Below, in pieces: positions 6,192 to 14,466 of a DNA stretch of 46,682 nt (positions within the stretch are counted from its first letter, which is position 1; each line of letters begins with the position of its first letter). Made by a program: the position numbers and the translations under genes. Location: IMG/VR virus record IMGVR_UViG_3300049595_001259, positions 1 to 46,682 of that record; one strand, written 5' to 3'. The notes under the pieces were generated by a model. It was not told where the DNA came from and made no database searches. It was given only the letters and a program-made list of their open reading frames with translations. The stretch comes from a virus.

Positions 6192-8848
6192 TAGTTATAT
6201 CCGTATATTCTTACTGTTCCAGATATATTGCCTGAATCAGAATATATCTGGAAACCTGTGATTGCTACTTGAGAACCTGTATACCATCCACCGCCTTGAA
6301 CTCTTGCTGCATAACCTGTTGTATAAGTAGGACCGCATAGATTGTATTGGTATGCTTTATTAGTATTCGTGTTGTTCGTATTATATATTGTAAATGTTCC
6401 ACTCATACCGGTGCCACCAGTTGCAGCAGTAATAAAATAAGCAGGATATGTCATATATATGAACGTTCCCGAAGATGAATGACCGCCAGAACTGTTGTTG
6501 TTAAAATACGTAAAGACTGCATTATAGTAGTTACCAGTCAAGAACGCACCACCACCATGTAGCTGCATACAAAGCGTTCTGGATTGTGTTATTGGAACCA
6601 AACTGTCAAATTCAATTTCATAACTACGATAACCAGATAGCGATGTATAGTTTAGAGTAGCAACATTGGTACCAGTAACAGTGGCAACAAGTGTTCTAGA
6701 ACCAGAACCTGTAACAGATAGATTACCACTAAAGCTGGCATTACCAGAAGAATCAATAGTAAGTCTGGTAGAACCATTACTACGAATATAGAAAGGAACA
6801 GCCGAGTCTGTTCCAACGCCGCCTGCAGTTCCATCAAACCACAATGATCCCCATTGAGAGTTCTGTGCGCCATTGGTAAATTGTAGAATAGATGCTGTAG
6901 CGCTTGAACCACCGCCTGGATAAATTCTTACGCCATAGTTACCACCACCAGTTCTAGCAATAAGACCGTTAGAATCGATGGTATGTAGTCCAGCAAATGT
7001 GGCAGTATTGAATACAGACGAAGAAGCAGGATCACAATAATAAGCGCTGTTTCCACTATCATAGAATATCGGAGCCCAAAGGTTTCCGCACTGGAATGAT
7101 TCGTATGCATTACCAGGATTGTTCAAGATACTAATTTGACCAAGTGAACTCATAGCAATCTGTGATGCTACACGACCGCCCCAATGGAAACCAATACGTG
7201 GTGCATATGACCAAGAATCTGTTTGTGCGCCACCAAAGTTATATTCACGAACTTCGATGGCTGCTTGAGAGTAAGATGCTGCTAACTGGTTACTAGCCAC
7301 ACCACCTTCAATCATTATATTATTAAAGTTTGAGGTTGATGATGGGTCAACATAATATGCTGTGTTATTTGAATCATAGAATATTGGTGCACGCCAATCG
7401 GTAGAAGCCTGACCAGTACCATCCCAAGTTAGGTTACCATCGCCACCAAATCTTAGGACCTTTGTTCCACCGCCGCCTGTGAATGTTCTTAGATTAGCAA
7501 AAGAATTGTTGGCGCCATTACCTGTGGATGGATAATAATGCACATATGTGTTTGTGGAATCATACATATTAGTATAATAATGCTGCGACATAACAAATGC
7601 GGCAGAAGAGAAGTTCCATCCACCTGTGACTGAAGCAGATTCTGCTTTTCTTGGGTAATCAGTAGATACGTATGTTCCAAGATAAGAAGAATTGTTAGCA
7701 GTTGGCCAAGTACCGGAAGCGTTTGAAGCATCAGTAAATGCTAAATCTTTATATGTGCTATAAGCAGAGGTGTTACCTGTTGTTAAGTTTGACCATGCTG
7801 CTTGATAAACACGAACACCAATAGCAGACTTATTAAACATTAAAAGGTTATCTGATCCCCCAGAAGAATCAGAATAACTTCTCATATGAAGGAAGTCGGC
7901 CCATGGTGAAGTATTATTGTTATTAAAAGAAGTAAATCCAAAACGAAGAGTTTGTGAAGGAAAATCATTTGCTATGATAATTCTATCATCAATCCTTAAA
8001 AGCACATTAGCATAAAGAGAACTGTTAACGTTCAGATTACCTTCTGTCTTACCATTGACGTAGGTAGTATTATTAGCAGATAATGTTCCAATATATGTTG
8101 CATTAACATGAACGCCAGTAGCGTTTACAACTGATCCAGTTCCTTGTGTTACGAATAAACCATTAGTATTTGCTGTTATACCGCTGTTTGCTAAAACAGA
8201 AACAGTTCCTGTTGTCGAAATAGTACCACCAGTAAGACCGTTACCAGTTGCAACAGAAGTTACTGTACCTCCTGAATTATCATCAGCCGCCCAATATATA
8301 GAAGAACCGTTAGAGTGTAAAACTTGACCAGCAGTTCCTAGACCACCATTAGCATAGATGCCAGCGCCGGCAGAAACTATCAATTCACCAGCAGCGCCAA
8401 TACTAACATTAGCAGTTGTCGTTAGACCAGAGGAATTAGCAGTAAAAACAGACCCAACAGTATAAGAAGCAGCATTAATTGTTCCAGCAACAGTCAGACC
8501 GTTTAGATTTGATGTTCCCGCAGCGTCTACATAATAAGCTGTATTGTTGGAATCGTAGAATAATGGAGCACGGAAATCCGAAGTAGCAAAAGCTGTTCCT
8601 TGAACATGTAACTTCTGTGTTGGCGCTGTGTTACCGATACCAAAATTACCATTGGCAACAGAATAAGCAGCAGTGCCAATGGTAAATGTATTGGTGGTAG
8701 TAGAATTAATAGAGACAGACGTTGCATTCAATGATGCATTTACTGTCGAGTTACCAACAGTAATAGATCCAGACACCAACAGATTATTGGTAGAAGGATC
8801 AACAGTTATTAACTGACCTAGATCGCCTAATTCTCTATTTTGTGCCAT
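6191..8848 (-). CDS. Large tail fibre with RAP-FYDSNNTAYYVD repeats
   Basis: Fibre protein of 885 residues. Start: MAQNRELGDLGQLITVDPST. The shaft has VGNSTVN units and a FGIGNTAPTQKLHVQGT motif, followed by at least three copies of a module around RAPIFYDSNNTAYYVDPSSTS (near residues 95, 485 and 600). This module is familiar from fibres of cyanophages and other marine T4-like phages. The C-terminal 190 residues form a separate beta-rich tip (Tyr, Gly and Asn-rich) ending SDSGNISGTVRIYGYN, like the receptor-binding end domains of other fibres; no S74 domain is present. A block near residues 200-290 is nearly the same as one in the S74 fibre. Its TAA-TAA-ATG junction couples it to the 108-residue gene before it. 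Confidence 0.85.
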   Translation of the reverse strand: MAQNRELGDLGQLITVDPSTNNLLVSGSITVGNSTVNASLNATSVSINSTTTNTFTIGTAAYSVANGNFGIGNTAPTQKLHVQGTAFATSDFRAPLFYDSNNTAYYVDAAGTSNLNGLTVAGTINAASYTVGSVFTANSSGLTTTANVSIGAAGELIVSAGAGIYANGGLGTAGQVLHSNGSSIYWAADDNSGGTVTSVATGNGLTGGTISTTGTVSVLANSGITANTNGLFVTQGTGSVVNATGVHVNATYIGTLSANNTTYVNGKTEGNLNVNSSLYANVLLRIDDRIIIANDFPSQTLRFGFTSFNNNNTSPWADFLHMRSYSDSSGGSDNLLMFNKSAIGVRVYQAAWSNLTTGNTSAYSTYKDLAFTDASNASGTWPTANNSSYLGTYVSTDYPRKAESASVTGGWNFSSAAFVMSQHYYTNMYDSTNTYVHYYPSTGNGANNSFANLRTFTGGGGTKVLRFGGDGNLTWDGTGQASTDWRAPIFYDSNNTAYYVDPSSTSNFNNIMIEGGVASNQLAASYSQAAIEVREYNFGGAQTDSWSYAPRIGFHWGGRVASQIAMSSLGQISILNNPGNAYESFQCGNLWAPIFYDSGNSAYYCDPASSSVFNTATFAGLHTIDSNGLIARTGGGNYGVRIYPGGGSSATASILQFTNGAQNSQWGSLWFDGTAGGVGTDSAVPFYIRSNGSTRLTIDSSGNASFSGNLSVTGSGSRTLVATVTGTNVATLNYTSLSGYRSYEIEFDSLVPITQSRTLCMQLHGGGAFLTGNYYNAVFTYFNNNSSGGHSSSGTFIYMTYPAYFITAATGGTGMSGTFTIYNTNNTNTNKAYQYNLCGPTYTTGYAARVQGGGWYTGSQVAITGFQIYSDSGNISGTVRIYGYN

Positions 8849-8851
8849 TTA

Positions 8852-9178
8852 TTATGCCCAAGGAAGTGGTGGTGTTACTACAGGTGGGTTCTTCTGGCCA
8901 GCAATAGCAGAAGCCAATGAAGTTTCAAACTCTGTAATCTTTTCTTCGCCTATAGCTGCCTCGAGCCAAGCAACAACGTCGTCTTTTGTTAGATCAGCAT
9001 AAGGTTTAAAATTCTTCAAACTGTCAACGTTCAAAACCTGAGAACCATAAACGTCGGCATAATAGTCGCCGTCTTTGGCTGTGTATCTCCAATGAATGTT
9101 GAAAACAACGTCAGTCTTTTTATCTTTTTCTGGGTAGCATTCAAGCTGAGAAACAACCCAATCATATACAATTGCCAT
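8852..9178 (-). CDS. Small virion-cluster protein, paralogue of the one at 5540-5917
   Basis: Protein of 108 residues beginning MAIVYDWVVSQLECYPEKD. It shares the family plan of the 125-residue protein: VVFNIHWRYTAKDGDYYADV, then FKPYADLTKDDVVAWLEAAI, then QKNPPVVTPPLPWA at the very C-terminus. The ATG has a TAGGAG ribosome site. It sits immediately before the 885-residue fibre gene, while its paralogue lies after it, so the two copies bracket that fibre and may serve different fibres. Function unknown; a chaperone or adaptor role is inferred from position only. Confidence 0.75.
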   Translation of the reverse strand: MAIVYDWVVSQLECYPEKDKKTDVVFNIHWRYTAKDGDYYADVYGSQVLNVDSLKNFKPYADLTKDDVVAWLEAAIGEEKITEFETSLASAIAGQKNPPVVTPPLPWA

Positions 9179-9194
9179 GTTTTACTCCTATGTT

Positions 9195-9446
9195 TTAATT
9201 ATTTAGTGGTGTGTTCATGGATGCTTGGTATGCTTCAAGAACTTCTTGAGTCCAGGCGACATTAGCAATATCTTGAACATTCTGAGGCATCTCTGAAATG
9301 TCTGAACCGGGAGCAAAAGACCAACGGTGATAGGTCTGAGCGATCTGTTCGCCGTCACGAAGGACTCTGGTAGCCTCTCTAACGAGTAGGGTGCCATTCT
9401 CGGTGACTGTGATTTGATCAATTACTTTTGTTTCTGTTAGTGCCAT
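9195..9446 (-). CDS. Small conserved phage tail-cluster protein
   Basis: Protein of 83 residues: MALTETKVIDQITVTENGTL, then a basic strand (VREATRVLRDGEQIAQTYHRW), then PGSDISEMPQNVQDIANVAW and TQEVLEAYQASMNTP. The TYHRW...PG-D...V-IAN-WT-EV-AY pattern is common in small proteins beside phage tail fibres and probably folds as a beta-hairpin followed by helices. No function is known to me. It follows the 552-residue fibre after a 52-base gap holding a short inverted repeat. Its ATG has AAAGGTAA upstream. Confidence 0.7.
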   Translation of the reverse strand: MALTETKVIDQITVTENGTLLVREATRVLRDGEQIAQTYHRWSFAPGSDISEMPQNVQDIANVAWTQEVLEAYQASMNTPLNN

Positions 9447-9468
9447 TGTAATTACCTTTCTGTGTCCG

Positions 9469-9489
9469 ACTACGCCAATCCAGCGTAGT
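9469..9489. other. Short inverted repeat in a fibre/small-gene gap
   Basis: ACTACGC and GCGTAGT (7-base arms, 7-base loop) in the gap between the 552-residue fibre gene and the 83-residue gene. No run of T follows on either strand, so it does not look like a terminator. It could shape the 5' leader of the small gene or slow mRNA decay. Confidence 0.4.
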
Positions 9490-9498
9490 TAATTAGGT

Positions 9499-11157
9499 TT
9501 ATGCTGATGTATAATAACTAAACATTCCTGTTATGATAGTACCAATACCAGCAACCATTGTTGCTACTGTGATAGTATTAGTTGCCACATCCCATACCAT
9601 TGCTGTTGTTGATCCTTGATTGACATACAATTGATCTGCTTTATAATCTGGAGAAGCGGGATGCCAACTCCATGACATAATTCTAGATGCCATACCATAT
9701 CCGGGCGAAGATGCTGTAAAAGGAAGACCACCTAGCATTAAACTTCCTGAACCACCAGAAGCTGATGATTTAACTATTTTTACGAAACAAACAACCAATC
9801 TGCCTATTTTTATATAACTACCTAATTGTTCGCTATAAGAAACAGTAGGATTACTAGTAGAACCCAAATAAGTAGGAGTCCATGTGCCTTCCTCATAATC
9901 ATCAAGGGTGTTGGCGTCAGACGATGCAGATTGTGATGCTTGGAATTTGATACCTTGGAGACCAGATAAAGATAATATGGTACTATTTGCAGTAAAAATC
10001 TCAGTGTTTCTAAAATAAAACTCATGTTTTTCGGCAACATATCTAAGGTTCGTCCAAACAGCTCCGCTTCTATTATAAGAAAGAATTTGAGAAGTATTCG
10101 CTTCAGCATTAGGTATAAACTCTATACCTTTGGCGCCAGCGTCAGAAACAACTAATGGGTACGAAGGAGAAGTTGTTCCAATACCAATATAACCCGTAGA
10201 AGTTATTCTCATGCGTGCTGCGTTATTGGTGTATAATATTAAAGGAGAATTTTGTGAAGTACCAACCCAATATTGACCATTATTCGACGAATAATAAGTA
10301 TATCCAATGCCGCCGCCATATATAAGATTATATAACGATCCAGAATATGTTCCACCCACAGTAACTTTGTGGTAAGCCCAATCAGAATTTGTTCCAGAAG
10401 CGCCACCACTTACTGTGTCAGAATATACTGTATTTGCACCATAAATTGTTAATTTATCGTTTGGTGTGGATGTTCCAATACCAACTCTGCCGGCAGAATC
10501 AATACGTACACGTTCTGTAGAATTTATTTTGAAATTTATACTTCCGCCAGCATACGTAGAAGTGTTTTCAAGCGTAAATCCTTCGTCGCCAGAGTTATAA
10601 TAAATCAATCCTTGATAACCAGCATATTCACCAATAGCCAATTTGTTTTGACTGTTAGAATTAACATAACTACCAATATGTAATCTATATAATGGTGTAG
10701 ATGTACCAATACCAAAGTTACCATTAGCGACAGAATAAACAGCTGTTCCTATAGTAGCAGTGTTGGTGGTGGTTGTAAGGTCTACTGACTTAACACCTTT
10801 ATTAAAAACAAAATCATCAATGGAACTATCATACAGCATGGTCGCTGAAGCGCCGTCGATAGTTAATCCTGCGCCGTTGGCAGCAGCAGCGCTTGCTGCG
10901 CCTTTAGCAATAGTAATGTTTAGATCTTTAACATCCAACACGGTAGTATTAACATACATTGTCGAACCGGTAACAGTAAGGTTACCAGTAATTGTTACGT
11001 TGTTACTAAATGTTACTGGTCCAGAAAGGCCAGATGAATTGATTGCAACGCCACCAACATTAACAGATGTGATTGAACTGGAATTGACCGTGATGGCCGA
11101 AACCAATACATTAGCACTAGTAGCGAGTCTAGCTAGATCATTTGTTAATGTTGACAT
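9499..11157 (-). CDS. Tail fibre with EEGTWTP-type tip domain
   Basis: Fibre protein of 552 residues. The N-terminus has an Ala/Ser/Asn-rich helix-like start, then VTITGNLTVTGSTMYVNTTV and the segment AKGAASAAAANGAGLTIDG, which is common in virion structural proteins of T4-like marine phages. The middle holds several GIGTSTP motifs (VANGNFGIGTSTPLYRLHIG, VGIGTSTPNDKLTIYG, IGIGTTSPSYPLVV) spaced by beta-rich blocks with phrases like INSTERVRID. The C-terminus begins LDDYEEGTWTPTYLG and continues YIKIGRLVVCFVKIV ... GLPFTASS, a recurrent tip domain in phage tail fibres. No S74 chaperone is present. It follows the 92-residue gene in the same transcript. Confidence 0.85.
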   Translation of the reverse strand: MSTLTNDLARLATSANVLVSAITVNSSSITSVNVGGVAINSSGLSGPVTFSNNVTITGNLTVTGSTMYVNTTVLDVKDLNITIAKGAASAAAANGAGLTIDGASATMLYDSSIDDFVFNKGVKSVDLTTTTNTATIGTAVYSVANGNFGIGTSTPLYRLHIGSYVNSNSQNKLAIGEYAGYQGLIYYNSGDEGFTLENTSTYAGGSINFKINSTERVRIDSAGRVGIGTSTPNDKLTIYGANTVYSDTVSGGASGTNSDWAYHKVTVGGTYSGSLYNLIYGGGIGYTYYSSNNGQYWVGTSQNSPLILYTNNAARMRITSTGYIGIGTTSPSYPLVVSDAGAKGIEFIPNAEANTSQILSYNRSGAVWTNLRYVAEKHEFYFRNTEIFTANSTILSLSGLQGIKFQASQSASSDANTLDDYEEGTWTPTYLGSTSNPTVSYSEQLGSYIKIGRLVVCFVKIVKSSASGGSGSLMLGGLPFTASSPGYGMASRIMSWSWHPASPDYKADQLYVNQGSTTAMVWDVATNTITVATMVAGIGTIITGMFSYYTSA

Positions 11158-11184
11158 TTAATAACCTTATTGTTTTTTAAATAT

Positions 11185-11463
11185 TTAGGTATTGGATACT
11201 GGAACAGCGGCTAGTGCTTCTTCGTTTCTCTGTGCTGCTGTCTTAACCCAACCGTTAGCAAAAGCAGCGGCTACGATTTCATCTTTTGAACCAGGAATGG
11301 ACTGCCCAGCCTCTAGGAACTTCTCAACTGCAACCTTAACGATCTCGTCAATAGCAATACGAGCACGTTCGTGAGCGGCATTCTGAATCCAATCATCAAC
11401 AGAAGCGGCTGCATACTGCATTGCCTTATCTTCTGTTTCTGTGTATTCAACTGTGTATTTCAT
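11185..11463 (-). CDS. Small fibre-cluster protein, mostly helical
   Basis: Protein of 92 residues starting MKYTVEYTETEDKAMQYAAA. The open frame runs 13 codons further upstream, but this ATG is chosen because AAAGGAGAA lies seven bases before it; the upstream extension would overlap the end of the 984-residue fibre. Ala-rich helices dominate (AHERARIAIDEIVKVAVEKF, DEIVAAAFANGWV). A similar N-terminus and WIQNAAHERARIAID-type stretch occur in small proteins of other phage tail regions. It lies just after the C1q-tipped fibre; function unknown. Confidence 0.75.
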   Translation of the reverse strand: MKYTVEYTETEDKAMQYAAASVDDWIQNAAHERARIAIDEIVKVAVEKFLEAGQSIPGSKDEIVAAAFANGWVKTAAQRNEEALAAVPVSNT

Positions 11464-11474
11464 AATTTTCTCCT

Positions 11475-14429
11475 TTAACCTAATAATGCGTAACTTGCCC
11501 AAGCAGCAGCCAAAGCAGCAGGGCTTGGACTGTCATGATTGAAATTAAATTGGACATAATCGCTTGCCGCTAGATACCTAATATGAGATAGTGATGCGCC
11601 AAATGCTTTACCACCTGATGTATCATAAGCCCAACTCTCAACAACAGTTGAACCATTATGTAATAACGATATATTAAAATCTGAACCACCAGTACCAGCG
11701 GTTCTTCCGATACAAGTAAATAGATAATAACCAGCAACAGGAGCAGTGAGTCTATAAGTAGATGTATTCCAAAGTGTAAATCTTTCTTGATTGACTGTAG
11801 CAAAAGGAATTATGTTTCCTCTTGTAAGAGTTCCTGACCATGATACAGATCCCGCTGGCTGATACGGAGTAGTAATACGGCCTGATCCATCAATCTGCAT
11901 ACGAACAGCACCAGCAGAATGATCATATACTTGGAAGTTCCCACCATCAATACGAATACCACGTGTATCGCCACTATTTTGACAAACGAATCCAGAAATA
12001 CCCGCTCCAGCAGCGCTATTTCTTGCCAATACAAAATTGGTTCCGTTATTATGAACTTCTAATCTACCATAAGCAGGAGTAGATGTGCCAATACCTACGT
12101 TACCGCCAGATGTTATTCGCATTCTTTCATAAGCAGTTCCGTCTTGTGTAGTCCAGAAACTTAATCTAGCATCTTGAGTTGATGCTGTAGTATTCCATGA
12201 ACTATCACCATCAGCAACAACTCTTGCCATTTCAACAAGAGTGCCACCAGATGATGTTCTTGATTGAAATGTGATGCCAGCGCCGTAACCGTTTGTTCCA
12301 CCTTCTAGTAAAAGTTGTGGTGCGTCACTAACAGAACCAGAAGCAAAAATATGTAATTTTTTAGATGGTGATATTGTGTTTATACCGAAATTACCGGACG
12401 CATCAATTCTTCCACGTTCAATTTCATTAATACCAAATAATAAATTGTTACTACTGTTTGTAGTAACCATACCATTACCTTGTAGTATGAAGCTATTACC
12501 AGATTGGATAGTGTCTCCTGCGTATATCTTACCGTTTACTTGTAATTTTCCATATTGAGGATTAGTAGTACCAATACCAGTGTTACCATTACCATCAATA
12601 TAAAAAACAGATCCACCACCAACATTAGAAATTTGAAAAGAGTTAGCTGCTGGAGAACCTAACCAAATTCCATTAGTAGAACTATTATATCTCAATCCAA
12701 TAGCATATGCTTCGCTAGATGGTGCGAATTGTGCTCTACCACCATTCAAATCGAATTTGAAAGCAGGGGAGTTAGTACCAATACCTACTTTACCATCAGT
12801 TTTAACAGTTAAACCATAACTCGAAGAGGTATCACCATACAAGGTTATAGAATTACTTCCTGTGATCCAGCCATCTACGTTTTGTAAACGAATATTACCA
12901 CCATTGACTGTGAATTTATATCCAGCTAATGGTGTTGTACAAGCTATACCAACGCTACCATTAGCTACAACATATAACGATGAACCAATAGTAAAAGTAT
13001 TAGTAGCAATAGCATTAATGCTTGCAGGACCAGTTCCAAAAGAAACATTAGAACTACTATTAGAAATAGTAAGAGTAGTTCCTGTAATAACAACATTTGA
13101 TGTTGAATTACCAATTAATAAAGTAGAACCATTAAGAGCAATATTACCAGCAGTGATTTGAGTATTAACAGTGCTATTACCAACTGTGATACTATCAGAG
13201 CCAATAGTTACATTAGAACCAACAGTAATAGCATTAGCGCCAAGACCAACAGTTGTTTGATAACCATAAATGTCAATGATATTACCATTGCTTGGAGTGG
13301 TATAGAATCCAACGTTAGCTCCTGAAGTAATAGCAACATCTGTATTTGGCGCTTGTTTAACACCGTTTAAAAACACCAATAGAGTATTTGGTATATAACC
13401 GCCAGATATAGCAAAAGAATTAGCAGTTCCGTTGGCTGTGATCTGCTGATTAACAACAGTATTAACTCCTGTAGAATATAATCTAGATGGACCAATAACA
13501 TCTATCAAAGAGCCGTTTGAAGGTGCTGGAGAAATTACAAAATTTGTTCCTGATGTTACTGTAACTTCTGAACCATTACGAAGCAACACACCATTAAGAA
13601 AAACTGAAATAGAATTGGGGATGTATCCACCAGCTACAGCGAATGAAGTGGTTGATCCATCGCCTGTGTATTGTAGCTGTAATGGAAGAACGCCGCCAAT
13701 TGGAGTAAACCAATATGTAGAAGAACCATTAGTAGCAAGAACCTGACCATTAACACCAAGAGTTCCGTTGGAATAGATACCAGCACCATTAGCAAGAATT
13801 AGTTCGCCAGAAGTTTCAATACTAAGGTTTCCGGAAATAGAAGTTGCGCCTTCAACTCTTAGTTTATGTGCAGGAGTAGTGTTACCAATACCAAAATTAC
13901 CACCGTTAAGAAACCTAGCAATTTCCGCCATAGATGTGCCATTGTTGGCATAAAAAATCAACGGAGCATTGGATGAATAGGGTAGTGATAATATTGATGC
14001 AGTACCGACACCCTGATTTTGAAATATTACACCACCGTCACTAGTTCCGCCGGCATTCAGAACTATTCCTGCTCTACCTGCTCCATTATTTTTAACTTGA
14101 ATATAATGATTGCTACCTGTATTCGCTTGAATGTCTAGTCGGTAGCTTGGAGTTGAAGTACCAATACCAACATTACCATTGGCAACCACATACATGGTTG
14201 TGCCAAATGTGGATGTGTTAGTTGTAACGTAAAGGGTATTAATGTTGGCTGTATTTGATACGCTGAGGTTAGTTAGATTAGCGCCAGTTTCCCAAACATT
14301 GGTACCATCCGAAGAGAACAGTTTTCTATCTGTAAGATTTAAACCAAGTTCGCCGATCGCCAGCGTGGATGTATTCGGTACTTTACCTGCGACTGATGAT
14401 CGACGCAGTTTGAAAATTGTATTTGCCAT
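11475..14429 (-). CDS. Large tail fibre with C1q/TNF-like C-terminal domain
   Basis: Fibre protein of 984 residues. The N-terminus IFKLRRSSVAGKVPNTST followed by LAIGELGLNLTDRKLFSSDG is a start shared by many phage fibre and virion proteins, probably the part that attaches to the baseplate. The shaft has at least four VGIGTSTP-type motifs. Near residues 260-390 are two copies of a roughly 65-residue unit (GDGSTTSFAVAGGYIPNS, then ANGTANSFAISGGYIPNT, each followed by VFLNGV). The last 130 residues (SWSGTLTRGNIIPFATVN, YRLTAPVAGYYLFTCIG, YLAASDYVQFNFNHDS) look like a C1q/TNF jelly roll, a trimeric ligand-binding fold. The start ATG lies downstream of a near-palindrome; AGGAGAG is its ribosome site. 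Confidence 0.85.
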   Translation of the reverse strand: MANTIFKLRRSSVAGKVPNTSTLAIGELGLNLTDRKLFSSDGTNVWETGANLTNLSVSNTANINTLYVTTNTSTFGTTMYVVANGNVGIGTSTPSYRLDIQANTGSNHYIQVKNNGAGRAGIVLNAGGTSDGGVIFQNQGVGTASILSLPYSSNAPLIFYANNGTSMAEIARFLNGGNFGIGNTTPAHKLRVEGATSISGNLSIETSGELILANGAGIYSNGTLGVNGQVLATNGSSTYWFTPIGGVLPLQLQYTGDGSTTSFAVAGGYIPNSISVFLNGVLLRNGSEVTVTSGTNFVISPAPSNGSLIDVIGPSRLYSTGVNTVVNQQITANGTANSFAISGGYIPNTLLVFLNGVKQAPNTDVAITSGANVGFYTTPSNGNIIDIYGYQTTVGLGANAITVGSNVTIGSDSITVGNSTVNTQITAGNIALNGSTLLIGNSTSNVVITGTTLTISNSSSNVSFGTGPASINAIATNTFTIGSSLYVVANGSVGIACTTPLAGYKFTVNGGNIRLQNVDGWITGSNSITLYGDTSSSYGLTVKTDGKVGIGTNSPAFKFDLNGGRAQFAPSSEAYAIGLRYNSSTNGIWLGSPAANSFQISNVGGGSVFYIDGNGNTGIGTTNPQYGKLQVNGKIYAGDTIQSGNSFILQGNGMVTTNSSNNLLFGINEIERGRIDASGNFGINTISPSKKLHIFASGSVSDAPQLLLEGGTNGYGAGITFQSRTSSGGTLVEMARVVADGDSSWNTTASTQDARLSFWTTQDGTAYERMRITSGGNVGIGTSTPAYGRLEVHNNGTNFVLARNSAAGAGISGFVCQNSGDTRGIRIDGGNFQVYDHSAGAVRMQIDGSGRITTPYQPAGSVSWSGTLTRGNIIPFATVNQERFTLWNTSTYRLTAPVAGYYLFTCIGRTAGTGGSDFNISLLHNGSTVVESWAYDTSGGKAFGASLSHIRYLAASDYVQFNFNHDSPSPAALAAAWASYALLG

Positions 14430-14445
14430 TCTAGGCTCTCCTGGA

Positions 14446-14463
14446 ACTCAGTATATACCGAGT
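14446..14463. promoter_or_regulatory. Near-perfect 18-base palindrome upstream of the C1q fibre
   Basis: ACTCAGTATATACCGAGT, symmetric except for one base pair, 17 bases upstream of the fibre ATG and in its leader. It could form a hairpin near the ribosome site or be a protein-binding dyad. No late box is present in the gap. Nothing else in the window has this sequence that I noticed. Confidence 0.4.
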
Positions 14464-14466
14464 GTA

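Noticed and set aside
9469-9489. Terminator after the 552-residue fibre gene
   Set aside because: The stem-loop is only 7 bases per arm and is not followed by a T run on either strand.
10760-11161. Plus-strand open frame of 133 codons
   Set aside because: Lies wholly inside the 552-residue fibre gene on the other strand, has Val/Leu/Pro-rich composition typical of antisense of Asn/Thr/Ala-rich sequence, and no promoter or ribosome site.
11464-11502. Longer N-terminus for the 92-residue fibre-cluster protein
   Set aside because: The extra 13 residues overlap the end of the 984-residue fibre; the ATG at 11463 has a strong AAAGGAG site.
2503-14429. Diversity-generating retroelement acting on fibre tips
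   Set aside because: No reverse transcriptase gene, no template/variable repeat pair with A-specific differences, and no IMH-like element noticed in the window.
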